Assembly: GCA_023014335.1 (NCBI GenBank)
Contig: JAECYW010000006.1
Location: forward strand, 3,596,001 to 3,660,000
Origin: Galerina marginata
Lineage: Eukaryota; Basidiomycota; Agaricomycetes; Agaricales; Galerinaceae
Reading direction: 5' to 3'
Length of the DNA stretch: 64,000 nt
The translations under genes and the position numbers were made by a program. The notes under the pieces are model-generated. The model was not told the DNA's origin. It ran no database searches and worked only from the letters and a program-made list of their open reading frames with translations. This document shows, piece after piece, positions 1 to 10,935 of the stretch; the first letter of the stretch is position 1; every line of letters begins with the position of its first letter.

Positions 1-1446
1 TGTGATGAGATTTGTGTCTTTTTTTGCGAGGCGACGACGTCCAGCAATTTCCTTTTTAGAGCAATCAATTTCTGTGTCACGTGCAAATGCTTACACTGCC
101 AGCACCAACGCAATCGTCGAGTGTCAAGTTTGATCAATGCCTTCACCGAATCCCACCACCGCTCCAGGTGCTTCTCAATTGCGCCGTCTCCATCGCATCA
201 TCGATGATTTGTATCTTTATCATTTTGTTTCGTATCTTACTTACATTATACGCGTTTATTTTCTGCTGTGCCCCCAGCGCCCGCTGTCGTTTCGCCCACC
301 TATTTCGTTTGTATCTGATACAGCGAAATCACTTTTGAATGTCAGGATCTGATACATCGAACTCACCACTCGTCGACCTGGATTTCTTTTGTATTGATAC
401 GCAGAAATCTTTGCCCCGTTCGTTGTTTCACCTATTCGACGTTACCGCGTGCTTCACATATCCCACTCTGCACCAATTTCACTTTTTGTGCTACCTCGTG
501 CAAACGAATTCAACCTTGGCGTGGCCGTTTGTCTCAGGGATGAACCCTCCCAGCGTCTGATCAACTATTTAAACACATTATGCTCATCGGACAGGAATTC
601 CCCGATCCTTCGACGTATGTTTTTTCCTTCATTCGAACACTTTGTTACTCATAATTATTTCTTGCTCCTAGTCCTGACACGATCGTACTGCGAGAAAATC
701 ACCTTCACCACTGACAGCAACTTCATCGTGGCCCTAGAAAGCTTCTCCAGCTCAACAACTTACACCCCCACCTCATAGCTTTTGCTGTCATCTAAGCATG
801 ATGATATAACTTCTGAAGTTTCGCTCAACGAAGCTTTGTATCAGATACATGCTTCTTAGAAGGCGGAGTTGTATGTTGGTACCACCTCTGCTCATCAGTC
901 TCGGTGTCTCCGTCGACATCGCCCGCTGTTTCCTACATCGGGGCTCATCAGCCTCGATCTTATTCAGTAAACTGAATGTGCTCTGGATTTCTTTTGTATA
1001 TAATACATAGAAATTTACACACATTACTATTGGATCTGCCCACCTTTTGTCGCTCGCTAGCCGTGTCAGTTCGGCAGTGTATGAATTTCAGTTATATCTG
1101 ATACACTGAATCTCATTTCCAGGTCGGCCGTCGAGGAATACCTCACCCCTTCTCGCGTTCCAACGTTCGGTTGCACAAAATATCCGCCTGTATGTTGCTG
1201 GCCTCTGTCAGTTAAAGCACGATGTGTGCACAACGTTTGGCATCGTTTGATCTGGTGGTCATTGCCTGGAACATTGTAGTCATTTCGTTTGGCATCGTTT
1301 GATTTGCTGGTCATTGCCTGGCACACTGTGGCTGCATAGTTTGGCATCGTTTATCACAACATCTTGGTTCTTTCCCCAACTTTCTTCCTTCCCCAACCAC
1401 CACCACTGCTACTCCTGCCGTCGTCTAACGCACCTAAATCACCATC
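1..1446. repeat. Repeat-rich stretch with short palindromic elements
   Basis: No convincing gene is visible. At least six related near-palindromes occur around 304-332, 346-356, 379-408, 832-850, 984-1013 and 1090-1115. The core is GTATCTGATAC or a variant, flanked by ATTTC on the left and GAAAT on the right; the copy at 304-332 has perfect arms ATTTCG/CGAAAT. The copies at 379-408 and 984-1013 share most of 30 bases. Their origin is unknown; they could be miniature mobile elements or degenerate binding sites. Confidence 0.6.
1234..1353. repeat. 52-bp tandem repeat, about 2.3 copies
   Basis: The unit begins CGTTTGGCATCGTTTGAT and includes GGTCATTGCCTGG. Copies start at 1234, 1286 and 1338, the last one partial and with an A replacing the first C. 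The period is 52 bp. It ends about 95 bp before the start codon of the small gene at 1447, so it lies in that gene's upstream region. Confidence 0.8.
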
Positions 1447-1912
1447 ATGTCCGCAACTTCAGACTACACCAGCCTGCGCACTTGGTATGCGCGCTCCCGT
1501 TTCCCCTCTGAGTATGGAGCGTACAAGATTCTGGGCCTCATCGTCGTTCCGGCTTTGAAGGAGGTTTTGGTTAGATTAGGCGCTGAGAGTCGGTTCAACG
1601 AGTATGACTTCCTTCTTTAGTGCGTTATTTTCACATTTTCAAGTTCGGTGTACTGATTCCTCACCGTAGTCGCGATCGTCGTAATTCTGGCCGTTATTTG
1701 GTCGTCCTCGCCTTCGACCTCGACGGCGACCTTGCCTTCAAGTCTCGTATTTATCCCCCGTCCTACGACGTCCCAACGGAGATCTTGAACACGGCAGGAA
1801 GGGTCAGGCGGTTCGCGGACATCGTCGACGCGGTCCAAATTCCGTGCGTCCCCCTTCTCCTCCTTCCTTTCACGCTCTGACCGGCCCTTACATCAGTTAC
1901 GAGTCACTTTGA
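1447..1912 (+). CDS. Small hypothetical protein, three exons, about 114 aa
   Basis: Function not recognised. The start ATG follows a C/T-rich leader with the context ACCATCATG. Predicted exons are 1447-1601, 1670-1843 and 1897-1912. Both introns have GT-AG borders (GTATGA and GTGCGT donors), CTGAT/CTGAC branch-like sites and lengths of 68 and 53 nt, and the phases join without a frame break. The protein opens with MSATSDYTSLRTWYARSRF. Residues about 25-42 form a hydrophobic stretch (ILGLIVVPALKEVLV), and it ends in PYESL. It has no signal-peptide pattern and no motif I know. It lies alone in a repeat-rich region, so it may be lineage-specific. The clean splice phases argue for a real gene; transcript support is lacking. 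Confidence 0.5.
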
Positions 1913-2247
1913 ATCCGTCCGTACCCCTCTTCGACACGCCGACACGCCGCGCCGCGGCTTACTCTTTCTTGACCGATTCGCCAGCATACGCTCCCATCCT
2001 TGTTCGACACGCCGACGGCTTCCTTTTTTGACCGACTCCGGCGTCACCGACGATCGTACACCCGCCGCCTTTCTTGGAACCTCCTATATTTACCCGCTTT
2101 TTTGTCATTTAGTAGTGTATTATCTTACTCAATTGAATGCAATAAACCCGTCTACGTGATACTAATACATTATGCAAAATTAGATAGAGGTACTTGTGAA
2201 CCGCGATCAACGGTACCGAGTGCCCGAAGAATGTACGACTGTATGGC
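1913..2247. other. Intergenic, no feature seen
   Basis: Between the small gene and the first tandem repeat. It contains two similar stretches with GACACGCCGACGGC-like sequence near 1945 and 2008 but no supported coding region. Confidence 0.4.
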
Positions 2248-2291
2248 CGATGAGCGGGCGATGAGTGGGCGATGAGCGGGCGATGAGCGGG
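2248..2291. repeat. 11-bp tandem repeat, four copies
   Basis: Unit CGATGAGCGGG at 2248-2258, 2259-2269 (with a T in place of the C), 2270-2280 and 2281-2291. The copies are almost perfect, which suggests recent expansion by slippage. Confidence 0.9.
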
Positions 2292-2339
2292 TAATGTCTG
2301 AAAACACTTTTTCTCTTTAAAATATCATACAACATTAAA

Positions 2340-2740
2340 ACGTGTCCTGTAGCTTTATTTATATTTAAAATAGTATCGATTTCTCAGTGAAATTGAGTAT
2401 TTTAAATATTGAACTCCCTTTGGGAGATGATTGCATTCTAAATAAAAATGTCCTTTGTAGATAGGTCAATATTTTAAATACCGAATTCCATTTTCGGAGC
2501 GTTTTCATTCTAAATATAAATGTTTTTTGTACGAGGGAGAATATTTTAACAACTGAATTTGCTCGAAAAGGCGTTTGCAGTTAAAATATTCTTTTCCCTG
2601 AAGGGCATGTTTCCGGTGGGTTCAAAATTTTAAATATTGAATGTTTCTGCAGGTTATACGATATTTTAAATACTAATGGCTTCTTTGGGTAGTCTTATAT
2701 TTAAAATATTCAACTTGCTACGGGAATTAAATTAAAACGG
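2340..2740. repeat. AT-rich degenerate repeats of about 72 bp
   Basis: ATATTTTAAATA or its complement recurs near 2362, 2397, 2469, 2540, 2575, 2627, 2661 and 2695, usually followed by TTGAA or CCGAA. The spacing between the copies at 2397, 2469 and 2540 is close to 72 bp. The stretch between also matches (CATTCTAAATA near 2434 and 2508, then TTTGTA), so these are true tandem units, now degraded. No coding signal. Confidence 0.6.
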
Positions 2741-2782
2741 CTCTTTTATCTTGGAGCCCCCGATGTGAAAGGTCCCAGCAAT

Positions 2783-3436
2783 TAGGGGTGCGCGCCGTAC
2801 CGTAACGGCGTACGGCCGTAAGGTTACGGTGGTTCTACGGCGACGGGCCTGCCATAGCCGGGCCGTAGAGCACAAAACTAGATCCTCGACGGTACGGTCG
2901 GCAGTGAAAACGGTAAAAAACGGCCGTTTACGGGGGTACGGCTAGTTTATTACTTCCGAGCTCTTTGAAGTCATTTTTAACTTAGAAAACAAGATAATGA
3001 TAAATTTATTGACCAGTATGCATCGCCTGGGCACAGTCTACGCCGTTCAAACCCTAAATTGTTCAAGTTTAGAGGGAAATCAGCTCGAGCTCTCTGAATT
3101 TCACACGACGACCTGTTTAATGCCCCCGTGGATGGTAAGTTTTGGTGTTTTGGAACGGTTTCATCACCCATTTACCACAAGATTATTATTGCTGCCGCAC
3201 TACATTCAGATATAATACAAATATCCAACCCATTTAAACAGGTTTGAAGGAGTTACCTGGGCTATTGCCGTACCGCCGTAAACGGCCGTTTTTTGCCGTA
3301 TTTGTACGGTAATGACGGCGATTTTCCGTACCGTAGCCGTGCCGACATTTGATGTCCTCTGAGGCTCACGGTACGGTGACGGTAGCCGACATTCGGTCGC
3401 CGTAAACCGTAAATACGGCGTCGGTGCGCAGCCCTA
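2783..3436. mobile_element. hAT-type MITE with 8-bp target-site duplication
   Basis: A complete 654-bp non-autonomous DNA transposon. The left end is TAGGGGTGCGCGCCG and the right end, read inverted, is TAGGGCTGCGCACCG: 13 of 15 bases match, and TAGGGNTG is typical of hAT ends. The element is flanked by perfect 8-bp direct repeats, CCAGCAAT at 2775-2782 and 3437-3444, the target-site length of the hAT superfamily. Long subterminal inverted arms rich in ACGGCCGT and CCGTAAACGG fill about 160 bp at each end, for example near 2909-2931 against 3277-3300. The middle is AT-richer and encodes no transposase. The intact duplication points to a recent insertion. Confidence 0.9.
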
Positions 3437-3778
3437 CCAGCAATGTCTTGTGTGGTTAAGAGTGGCACAAAGGTATAGAGGGGTAAAGCAAACAACACCA
3501 CACGGGAGCGAAACCACCTTCCATATATAGTGTATTTAGACAGTGGGGAGCCTTACTTTACAGCAAGGCCATTAAACTGGTATGAAATATAACCGGTATA
3601 TAACCCATGGCGTTGGGTATTGTTGGCGCTGACAGGACAGCCGAGGAAGTCCGAAACGCGCCATTGAGGGCGGGTAGATGAGAGGGGCAGGAATGGGGAA
3701 TGGGAAAAGCTACCTTCGATGGGCAGAGTACTTATAGCCTCGTCAAAAGGCCAATTTAGGAAGGGTATCATAAAGACT

Positions 3779-3892
3779 CACGAAGTCTCACGAAGACTTC
3801 AAAAAGCTCACCAAGTATCACGAGGTCTCACGTCTCAGAGGTATCACGAAGTCTCATGAAGTATCACGAAGTATCAAAGTAGCATGATACTT
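3779..3892. repeat. Degenerate ~10-bp tandem repeat (TCACGAAGTA type)
   Basis: TCTCACGAAG, TATCACGAAG and TATCACGAGG units follow each other with small indels. There is no open frame across it and no flanking duplication. Interpreted as a simple tandem array. Confidence 0.7.
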
Positions 3893-4169
3893 TCCATTTC
3901 ACGTTTGTCCTCAGAATGAGAGTTCGTTGGACTTGTCGTTGGATTTATATTCTCTGGGAACCGGGAGCAGTCTTCCGTCAAATATTCTCACGAGTGTTGG
4001 CGTGATCACAGCCTTCACAGACAGCGGTTCCGTTTGAATTGGCCCTACCATGCATGGCAAGAGGGCTTGTCCTCACCAGTCATAAACTGCGGCACCGGTG
4101 TTGCATGCTATATTTCTAATCCAAGTGTCCCCTCAAACCCCACTCAAAGCTCTGAAACCCCAGAGACGT

Positions 4170-4880
4170 ATGGAACAACCTCAATTCTCGACATTCAAGG
4201 ACTGCATTGCTAAGAAACTACTTCATCACACAGCTGGGACGAAAGAAGCTCAGAACGCTGTAGAAAATGATGACCTGGACGACTTCGCTTCATATTTGGC
4301 AATGGAGGCGTGGCCAACAATACCCACAATTATCAAGGAGGCGACGTTTGAAAACCGGGAATCTGTTCCCGATATCGACTCTATTTCCCTTGAATCCATC
4401 TCCGTTGCTTTCGTTGAAAGCCTCATATCTTATGAAATCGTCCCGGACGCCGACGATGCGGTGAAGTTTCTTAAGAAGGCCCTAACAGACTACATTGAGC
4501 ACGCATGCTCGCCTCCTCCCATCTGGAAGTCGACGCGAACAAATGAATGCGCGATTTGCTTCCGTGAGGTCCCGCTCACGTATCACCATCTTATTCCGCG
4601 GTCGACGCACGCGAAAGTCCTGAAGAAAGGCTGGCACCCTAAATCGATGCTAAACTCCGTGGCCTGGCTTTGTCGGTATGTCCTCAGTGCGTGAAAGGGT
4701 TCTGCAATTTGATGATTGTTCTATCTTTGTAGGCCTTGTCATTCTGCTGTCCATAGTGTAGCGAGGGGCGAAGAATTGGCTCAAAATTTCTACACCGTTG
4801 AGCTTTTACTGCAGAGAGAAGACATTCAAAAATGGCAGAAGTATGCTGCGAAACAGCGTTTCGGAGTTCGACGGGGTTGA
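4170..4880 (+). CDS. HNH-type protein, about 217 aa
   Basis: Two exons, 4170-4675 and 4733-4880, with a GTATGT donor and TTGTAG acceptor. The C-terminal part (from about residue 125) shows the layout of a fungal HNH/treble-clef nuclease domain: a CAIC zinc pair, then YHHLIPRSTH with the HH of the catalytic loop, then LCRPCHSAVH with the second C..C/H set. Splicing restores CRPCHSAVH exactly, which supports the intron. HNH domains bind one metal ion and cleave DNA; small eukaryotic proteins of this shape are mostly uncharacterised. The first 100 residues are acidic and lack a signal peptide. An in-frame ATG at 4098 exists, but the MEQPQFSTF start at 4170 looks more natural. It points toward IBP1. 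Confidence 0.75.
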
Positions 4881-5434
4881 TAGTTTCCAAGCGAGCCATA
4901 CCCGGTTGACAAAGGCTGTGTACTCAAGTTGGTTGTCCTCGAATACACTACTGTAAGTGGCCCGAGGGAACTACTTTTGGGACTGATTTTTGGATTGAGA
5001 TCGAAACGTATCAAAAAACCAAAAATGGTGGAGATCGGGTTCCCAAGTGTGATCATGAAATTCACCCAAAGGCCAAGGACCTAAGTTTTTGTTCCATAAA
5101 ATCGAAGATAGATTTTGTTCCACTTTGGTATGTACCTGCCAAATGCCGAAGTTGAAGTTCTTCTCTTCCAACCTCGGAGTTCATTAACAGTCCTAGGTAC
5201 AGCTTACATTGTGGTATAATGGCCTCAAAAAGGCGTATCGTAACTGAATAGCAGATGAAAAGCCTAAGAAGGCTACCATAGTACCAAGAATTTTAATTGA
5301 ATTATCCCAGAGGTCTAATAAATGATTTATGTATACATGACCGAACTGCCTTTTATGAGTTTTATCGCATTGAACCTTTTACAACCGGAGAAGAAGAAGA
5401 GGCCACCTGATTCGATTTGCTTTCCTTCCCATCC
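4881..5434. other. Intergenic between convergent HNH gene and IBP1
   Basis: Shared 3' space of two convergent genes. I see no coding, RNA or repeat signal. Confidence 0.5.
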
Positions 5435-6490
5435 CTATCCCACGATAGTAGCCTGTAGAAAGAAGTTCAGCTATCGTATACCAATCCAGGAAGGCACTCT
5501 CCACTCACCGTCTGCAGCACAGCGCCAGTCTGCACAAGAATTCTCCCATTAACTGATGTCCCAGTTTGAAGAGTGGCGGCCGTCTGCCCGAGGACCACAC
5601 CTTCGAGATGTGATGCTGGCTGGAGAGTCACAGCGCCAGACACAACCCAGACGATGTTCGATGCGAGTGCGCCGCCAAGAAGTGTCGCCCTCACCCCATT
5701 TGCGAGGCCAAGCGTGCCAGAAATTTGGAATATCCACGCTGTGGGGTATAATCAGCTCTAAGCGGTTTTTCGAAAGACACGGGATACTAACTATCGGTAG
5801 AAGCTCCTTTTATGGTGAACCCGGTTAAAGCGTTGACCCCGCTTGACCATTTATACAGTCCAGGTGCGAGTACCAGTCCACTAATGTTACCTGGTATAAT
5901 GAATTATAGTAAGCATAAGAAAGAGGTCGGGCTAAAATTAACTCGCGACTCACCGGAAGCAAGGTTGATAAATCCTGGACTCACTCTCCCACTCGCATCG
6001 GTAAATGCAGTCCTCATGTCGGAAATAGCAGTAGTGAGCTGGGAAGGCGTTGGCGATATATATGATGCAGCAAAAAGCTTCCCAACGACCTGCAAAGATG
6101 TGGAGAATGTCCCGCTACTATCCAGCGTCTGGGAGAAACCAGTCAACCCGATGGCGGCAATTGGACTGACACCGATATTTCCAGCTAGAAAAAAAAGTAA
6201 AAATCAAGCAAGGGACAAGACAGTCAGTTGATGGGATGGTGTTGAAAATTACAACCTGAATGCTTACTGATAGAGGAAGGCGGGACAGTGGATATACCAG
6301 TCTCAGCGAGGACGGCAAAATTTCCTGCAGTGCGCAAGTTGACTGCAGCTGGGCCGATGGCAGTCGTACTGCCAACGAAGCACTGGCGGAAAATAAATAA
6401 AAGAAGTAAGTCTTGGAAAATCGACTGAGAAACTTGGGCACATACGAAGAGACTGGTAGCGAGCGCGATAATTTTGCTGGTGGAGAGCAT
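5435..6490 (-). CDS. Ice-binding protein copy 1 (DUF3494), secreted
   Basis: A member of the DUF3494 (PF11999) ice-binding family, which binds ice crystals and inhibits recrystallisation outside the cell. It has six exons. Exon 1 (6490-6446) encodes the hydrophobic start of a signal peptide. Exon 2 carries AIGPAAVNLRTAGNFAVLAE and STVPPSSI. Exon 3 has GNIGVSP, STGFS-type strands and the helix segment PTPSQLTTAISDMRTAFTD. Exon 4 has the LAPGLYKWSSGVNA block, exon 5 the WIFQISGTL...NIVWVVSGAVTL and HLEGVVLGQTAATLQTGTS solenoid strands, and exon 6 a mini-exon encoding ATIVG and the stop. The order and length (about 245 aa) match known fungal members such as the Typhula proteins. All frames and splice sites look intact. 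It is the outlier of the array: minus strand, 21 kb from the next copy. Confidence 0.9.
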
Positions 6491-6560
6491 TGTTCAACTT
6501 GAAGGACTCGATTTTTGGTAAGTTAAAAGGGAGAGGAGATGAAGAAACCTTATCATCATT

Positions 6561-6685
6561 CGAAGCGTTTAAATACTTTTCAAATGATGATAAAAGTCGA
6601 ACTACTTTCCAGCTTGGGTGCCGAGACTCTGGATTGCAAGGAGCATTGAGGCAAATACTAACTATGTCATCGTCAGCGCTCGTCA
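6561..6685 (-). promoter_or_regulatory. IBP1 core promoter: double TGACG element and TATA-like box
   Basis: On the minus strand, TGACGAGCGCTGACG (6685-6671) lies 181-195 bp before the IBP1 ATG, and TATTTAAACGCTTCG (6575-6561) lies about 75-85 bp before it. Between them is CAATCCAGAGTCTCGG. The same three blocks in the same order occur before the other IBP genes. Confidence 0.75.
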
Positions 6686-8339
6686 TCCCTATAATTGAAA
6701 GTGTTCGATGTTCATTCAGCGCAGCTGCGGTCTTCTTTTGTGCTCATGTCAAGAGATTGACTTTTCAATCAATGGTGATCTATGCGGAAAGCCGCGGGCA
6801 TGTTTGCGCTCGTCCTTCAAACAGGCGGTTAGACAAGGAACGTTCGTGAAGGGAAACAACGCGCTTGGGTCCGTTCAAGGTCGTAATTCCAATCCTTCTT
6901 CACGGAATAGGCAGGTGAAGCCATTCATAGTTGATCGAGAGCGATGACGAAGGTTCTGAGAACAGCAATGATAATATCAAATTCTCAAATGACTATAACA
7001 GCCTGACGGAGACATGGTTTGAGGACGAAGGAAGCACGACAGCCTGGGGACTAGGAACGGTCAAGAGGATCATCCTCGCTTCAATGTCCCATGTCCCGGG
7101 TTATTTTAGTGGCAACAAGGCCGGATCCTGGTGAGGCAGGCCAGGCGATAGCACAAGTCCGTCATAAGTAGGTCTTCTCAAGGGCCCCGAAGCCGAGAAT
7201 CATAGTAGATACGAACCTGTAAGCCAGGTGGCGGAGGTGGTCAGACGCAAGGCTGTGGCAAACAGAAAAAGAAATGTGTGGGAAAGCTTGTGATCTAAGT
7301 GACATCCGAATCCGACTTAATCTAATCTGATCACGGGGCCACGGGCCGTGGTGGAAGAGGAGGAGGAGGAGGTCCCCGCCCGGCGCCAAAGTTTACCAAC
7401 AACAAACGCCAAACTTTATTAGGTGGCTGTCTATTTTCACATAAACCAGACAGGTGTTGTCTTGATATCGTCTGTCCTTTTTGCAAGCTGTCTCAAACGA
7501 AAACAAGAAAAACTTGAATATCAATCCTGTGTCCACCAGAAATAGTGAGACGAAGAGGGAAACACAAGCAGAAAACAGAAAATAGGATTCTTAGTGCCAG
7601 TTCTTGTACCATGAGCATTCCGTATAATAAATAATTCACACTAGTATTATACATACCCCTTCCAATCTTCACATTACAACTTCACAGCACCTGGCGAGAG
7701 ATTGTAACCTCGAAGGTACTAAAGGCTCTAAACCTACCATGAAATTCACCTAAGGATCGGCCTCATTAATACGGATTCAAAAAATCACGTTCACGTTCGT
7801 TGTTCGTCATTCATAACCGAATGAAAAGGAGCGACATATTCCCCCCTCTGCTCTGATAGGTTGTATCCGCCCACCTGTCAACACTCATCCAGCCTTCTAG
7901 TTCGAAGCTCACTGTCAATGTCATCGCACAACCTCCTAGCCTCTAGGACCGACTGTGACATAATCCTTCTCAAATGGCAATCTCTCTTGGAATTAAAAAA
8001 GAAGGGAACTCCCACGAAATCTTGCCGAAAGTCAAAACACGCGGTCTCGGAGTTTTTTCCCTGGAACGTTGGAATATGGGTTCAACGGACGATGTCATAA
8101 CCCCACTGGCGCTTTCTGTCTTTTGCTTAAAACCACCTAATCCTGGTGCTAATCCGACTGCTATCCTACTTCTCGACCTATCCACGTTAACCTTATCTTT
8201 ATGCGACCAATATAGACGTTCCTCTTCCCACAAATTTCAACACTCGCCGCCCCTTCTTCTCGGCATCGCACTGATCGCGGAGACACGTCGAAACATCCAA
8301 GAATCAAGGAACACCAGTCAAGGTTGACCCAGAACCTCC
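6686..8339. other. Divergent intergenic region, IBP1 to glycosidase
   Basis: 6825-6960 (minus) carries the upstream block seen before other IBP genes (GTTGTTTCCCT followed by TTCCTTGT, and ATGAATGGCTTCAC). It has no continuous reading frame, so it is a duplicated non-coding module. From about 7000 to 8339 I see only a short GAGGAGGAGG run near 7358 and the presumed 5' region of the glycosidase gene. Confidence 0.5.
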
Positions 8340-9967
8340 ATGAGCTTGCTATCGTCGATACACGTTGTTCGAGCTAGGCTCTCAAAATCGCCATTTGCAT
8401 GGTGCCTGGTTCTCTTGTCGAGTTTCGCGGGAACAAGAGCTCAAAATCTTACCGATGGGCAAATAGACGTCGTTAGCGCCCGACTAGCAGAGGCTGCTCT
8501 CCAGAGGTACATCTCTTTTTCTCTTTAGTTTGAACGAATGCTGACAGTTGCACCTCAGTTGGGAGCTAGGTACACGAGCACAATCCATTCTTGAGCTCAA
8601 CGCAACGCAATATTCAGTCTTTGCTTCCACCTCCTTACCCCCGCCTTCCAGCATTCCATCTGCCCTCTCCAACTCGGGAGCCCTCACGCCTTTTTTCGCC
8701 ATCGCCCACAACGTTGTCGCCAATCGCACGAAAGCCAACAATAACACCTCCGGGCCTCAGGCGTTCTTGCCGGACGGAAGTGCTGCGGATCCGGCTTCTA
8801 TAGGGGTGTGCGTTCTGCTGGCCAACTGGACAGGCCAGGACAGCGGACAGCTGGACTACGCCGGCGCGGCGAAGGACCAGCTAGATTACCTCCTGCAGGT
8901 CGTTCCGAGGACATCAGACGGAGCGATATCGCATAGGGTGTCGCAAGTCCAACTTTGGTGCGGTTTGGTCTTGATTTCATCGTTTGTCCAGCCAGATTGA
9001 TTTCCGTTTAGGAGTGATTTCGTATACATGGTGCCGCCTTTCCTAGCTTACTATGGCGTGGTTTCACGGAATCGTACACTCGTCGCAGAGTCGTACAATC
9101 AAATCAAGCTTTACAGAAATTACTTGCGCGATCCAACGTCCGGGCTGTGGAAACACGTCCTGCTAGGATCGAGCCAGAACGATGAGGGTTTCTGGTCAAC
9201 AGGTCAGTGTTTCACGGTGCTTTCATGCCAACGTGGGATCTGAGATTTATTTTTACATCCTCCAATCAGGGAACGGATGGGCAGCAGCGGGGATGCTCCG
9301 TGTAATAGCCACTATCAAGCACTCTGAATACGCAAACACGTTCAAAAACGAGCAGAACGACCTGACAAGCTGGGTGAAGGAAATCCACGCAGCGATATAC
9401 CCTCACCTCGTAAGTTCGTTGACGTCATTCGGACCCTTTCTTTCCTAATTAATGAATCCCTTCTTTTTCATTACGGACGCATTACAGGATAGTACCAATA
9501 TATTCACCAATTACGCTGGCCAGCCGCTGACCGCGGACGGCAACTTTTACGACGCAGCCTCCACGACGCTCCTCGCCGCCACAGTGTACCGGGCGGCACT
9601 ACTTCTCAACGAGTTCAAATACCTTCCTTTTGCGGAGCGGTCGCGCAAGACGCTCTTCAACGTCACCTCATCCACATCATCGACAGCCATAAGCTCAAAT
9701 TCCTCTGCAACTCTAGCGGGCTACCAGCACCTTACAGAAGTTGGCTGGCTAACCCCGGTCGTGAACCCGCACGAATACGGCGTGCAGGGGAACGAAAGCG
9801 CGGAGGGTCAGGCTTTCGTTGTCCAGCTCCATGCGGTGTACAGGGAGTGGGTTGAGAATGGATCAAAGGGTCAGAACGCGGCCCTCTCAATGAAGAGACC
9901 TGGTAGCACGAACATCGTGATGATCTCTGTTGCACTGGGGGCTGGCGTGCTCGGTTTGTTGCTTTGA
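8340..9967 (+). CDS. Secreted GH88/GH105-like six-hairpin glycosidase, about 458 aa
   Basis: Five exons: 8340-8506, 8559-8957, 9012-9202, 9270-9409, 9488-9967. All junctions are GT-AG and in phase. Residues 1-35 form a signal peptide ending GTRAQ. The body is an alpha/alpha six-hairpin fold of the GH88/GH105 type (unsaturated glucuronyl or rhamnogalacturonyl hydrolases): SDFVYMVPPFLAYYG holds the Asp expected at the catalytic position; TSGLWKHVLL and DEGFWSTGNGWAAAGMLRV are the family's most recognisable blocks; DGNFYDAASTTLLAATVYR is the last conserved helix pair. Ser/Thr-rich N-glycosylation sites follow (TSSTSS, SSNSSA). The C-terminus is a hydrophobic tail after Gly-rich residues with no charged end, as in a GPI anchor signal, so it may be held at the cell surface. 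Exact substrate cannot be told. Likely role: trimming of pectin- or glucuronide-derived oligosaccharides. Confidence 0.85.
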
Positions 9968-10930
9968 TTCCTTTTCCTGATCCCCCTTTTTGTGGATCAA
10001 CCGCAGTTGCTTTATGATGCAGCTGTCTCGAGTTGGGGTGATTATAGGTGCGCCAGGTATTTTTTTTTCTGTGCCTGGCGAGACCTTCCCCGAATTTTTT
10101 TAACGAGCGTTCTCTAGTGATTGAGATGCAGTTTGTTGTTCTTCACCTTTTTCCTCTTTTGCTTTGGTCTGAATGAACTCTAAAAATGCTCTCCTTTCTT
10201 GCCCATAACCACGAACACTACCCTGATACAATATGATACCTTTCCTTTTCCTAATACCAAGCTAGCAGCATACCCTTCCTTCTCCATCTCTACACGTCTA
10301 CACGTCCACTTTTTTCGAGTTGCTTTGGTCTACTGCCTCTTCCTCCGCGCTTCCTTTTTCTGTGCTATGCCCTTGCCTCGGACTTGGACACCCATCACTT
10401 ATATTGACCTTGCGGTCTGTACCTATGATATCGATGAAGTAGACGTTATTTCCCTAAAATTAGCCACTACGTACCTTTAGCGTAGTGTCCTTGGTTCGAT
10501 ATAGAATTACAAAAATGAATGTATTTTTTAGGCAGTCAAAATATCTATTAAGAACAGCGTATTGAGGAGGTACATTGATATAACTTGGTTGGATATGTAC
10601 CCGAGTATACAGGACAGGTACACACAAAGAAAGACGAACTCTAGATAAGCAGACGGTATCGGGGGGTGGTATTGAGAGCTACATGAAAATAGACGATGCC
10701 GACGAGATAATATTAATACGATGGAAGTGCGATACAACCCTGACAAAATGAAGGACGAGAACGATGATTGGGACGACAGCTGGATACATACTCCAAAGCA
10801 TGAGAAACACAAAGCAAAAGCTAGGATATAAACATTGTAAATGTGAATAAGCTCGATTGGCCTTTAGCCCGAGTTCCAGGTCCACGAATAGGACTAAAGA
10901 TAGATAGATAAGTGGCATTCTGCAGAAAAA
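9968..10930. other. Intergenic, 3' of glycosidase
   Basis: T- and C-rich 3' flank, then AT-rich sequence. No supported gene. The antisense open frames here lack domain character. Confidence 0.4.
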
Positions 10931-10935
10931 ATATA

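Noticed and set aside
1234..3892. CRISPR array in the tandem repeats
   Set aside because: Units lie head to tail without unique spacers, and the genome is eukaryotic.
7974..8327. N-terminal extension of the glycosidase
   Set aside because: A proper signal peptide starts at 8340; the upstream frame shows no domain and would bury it.
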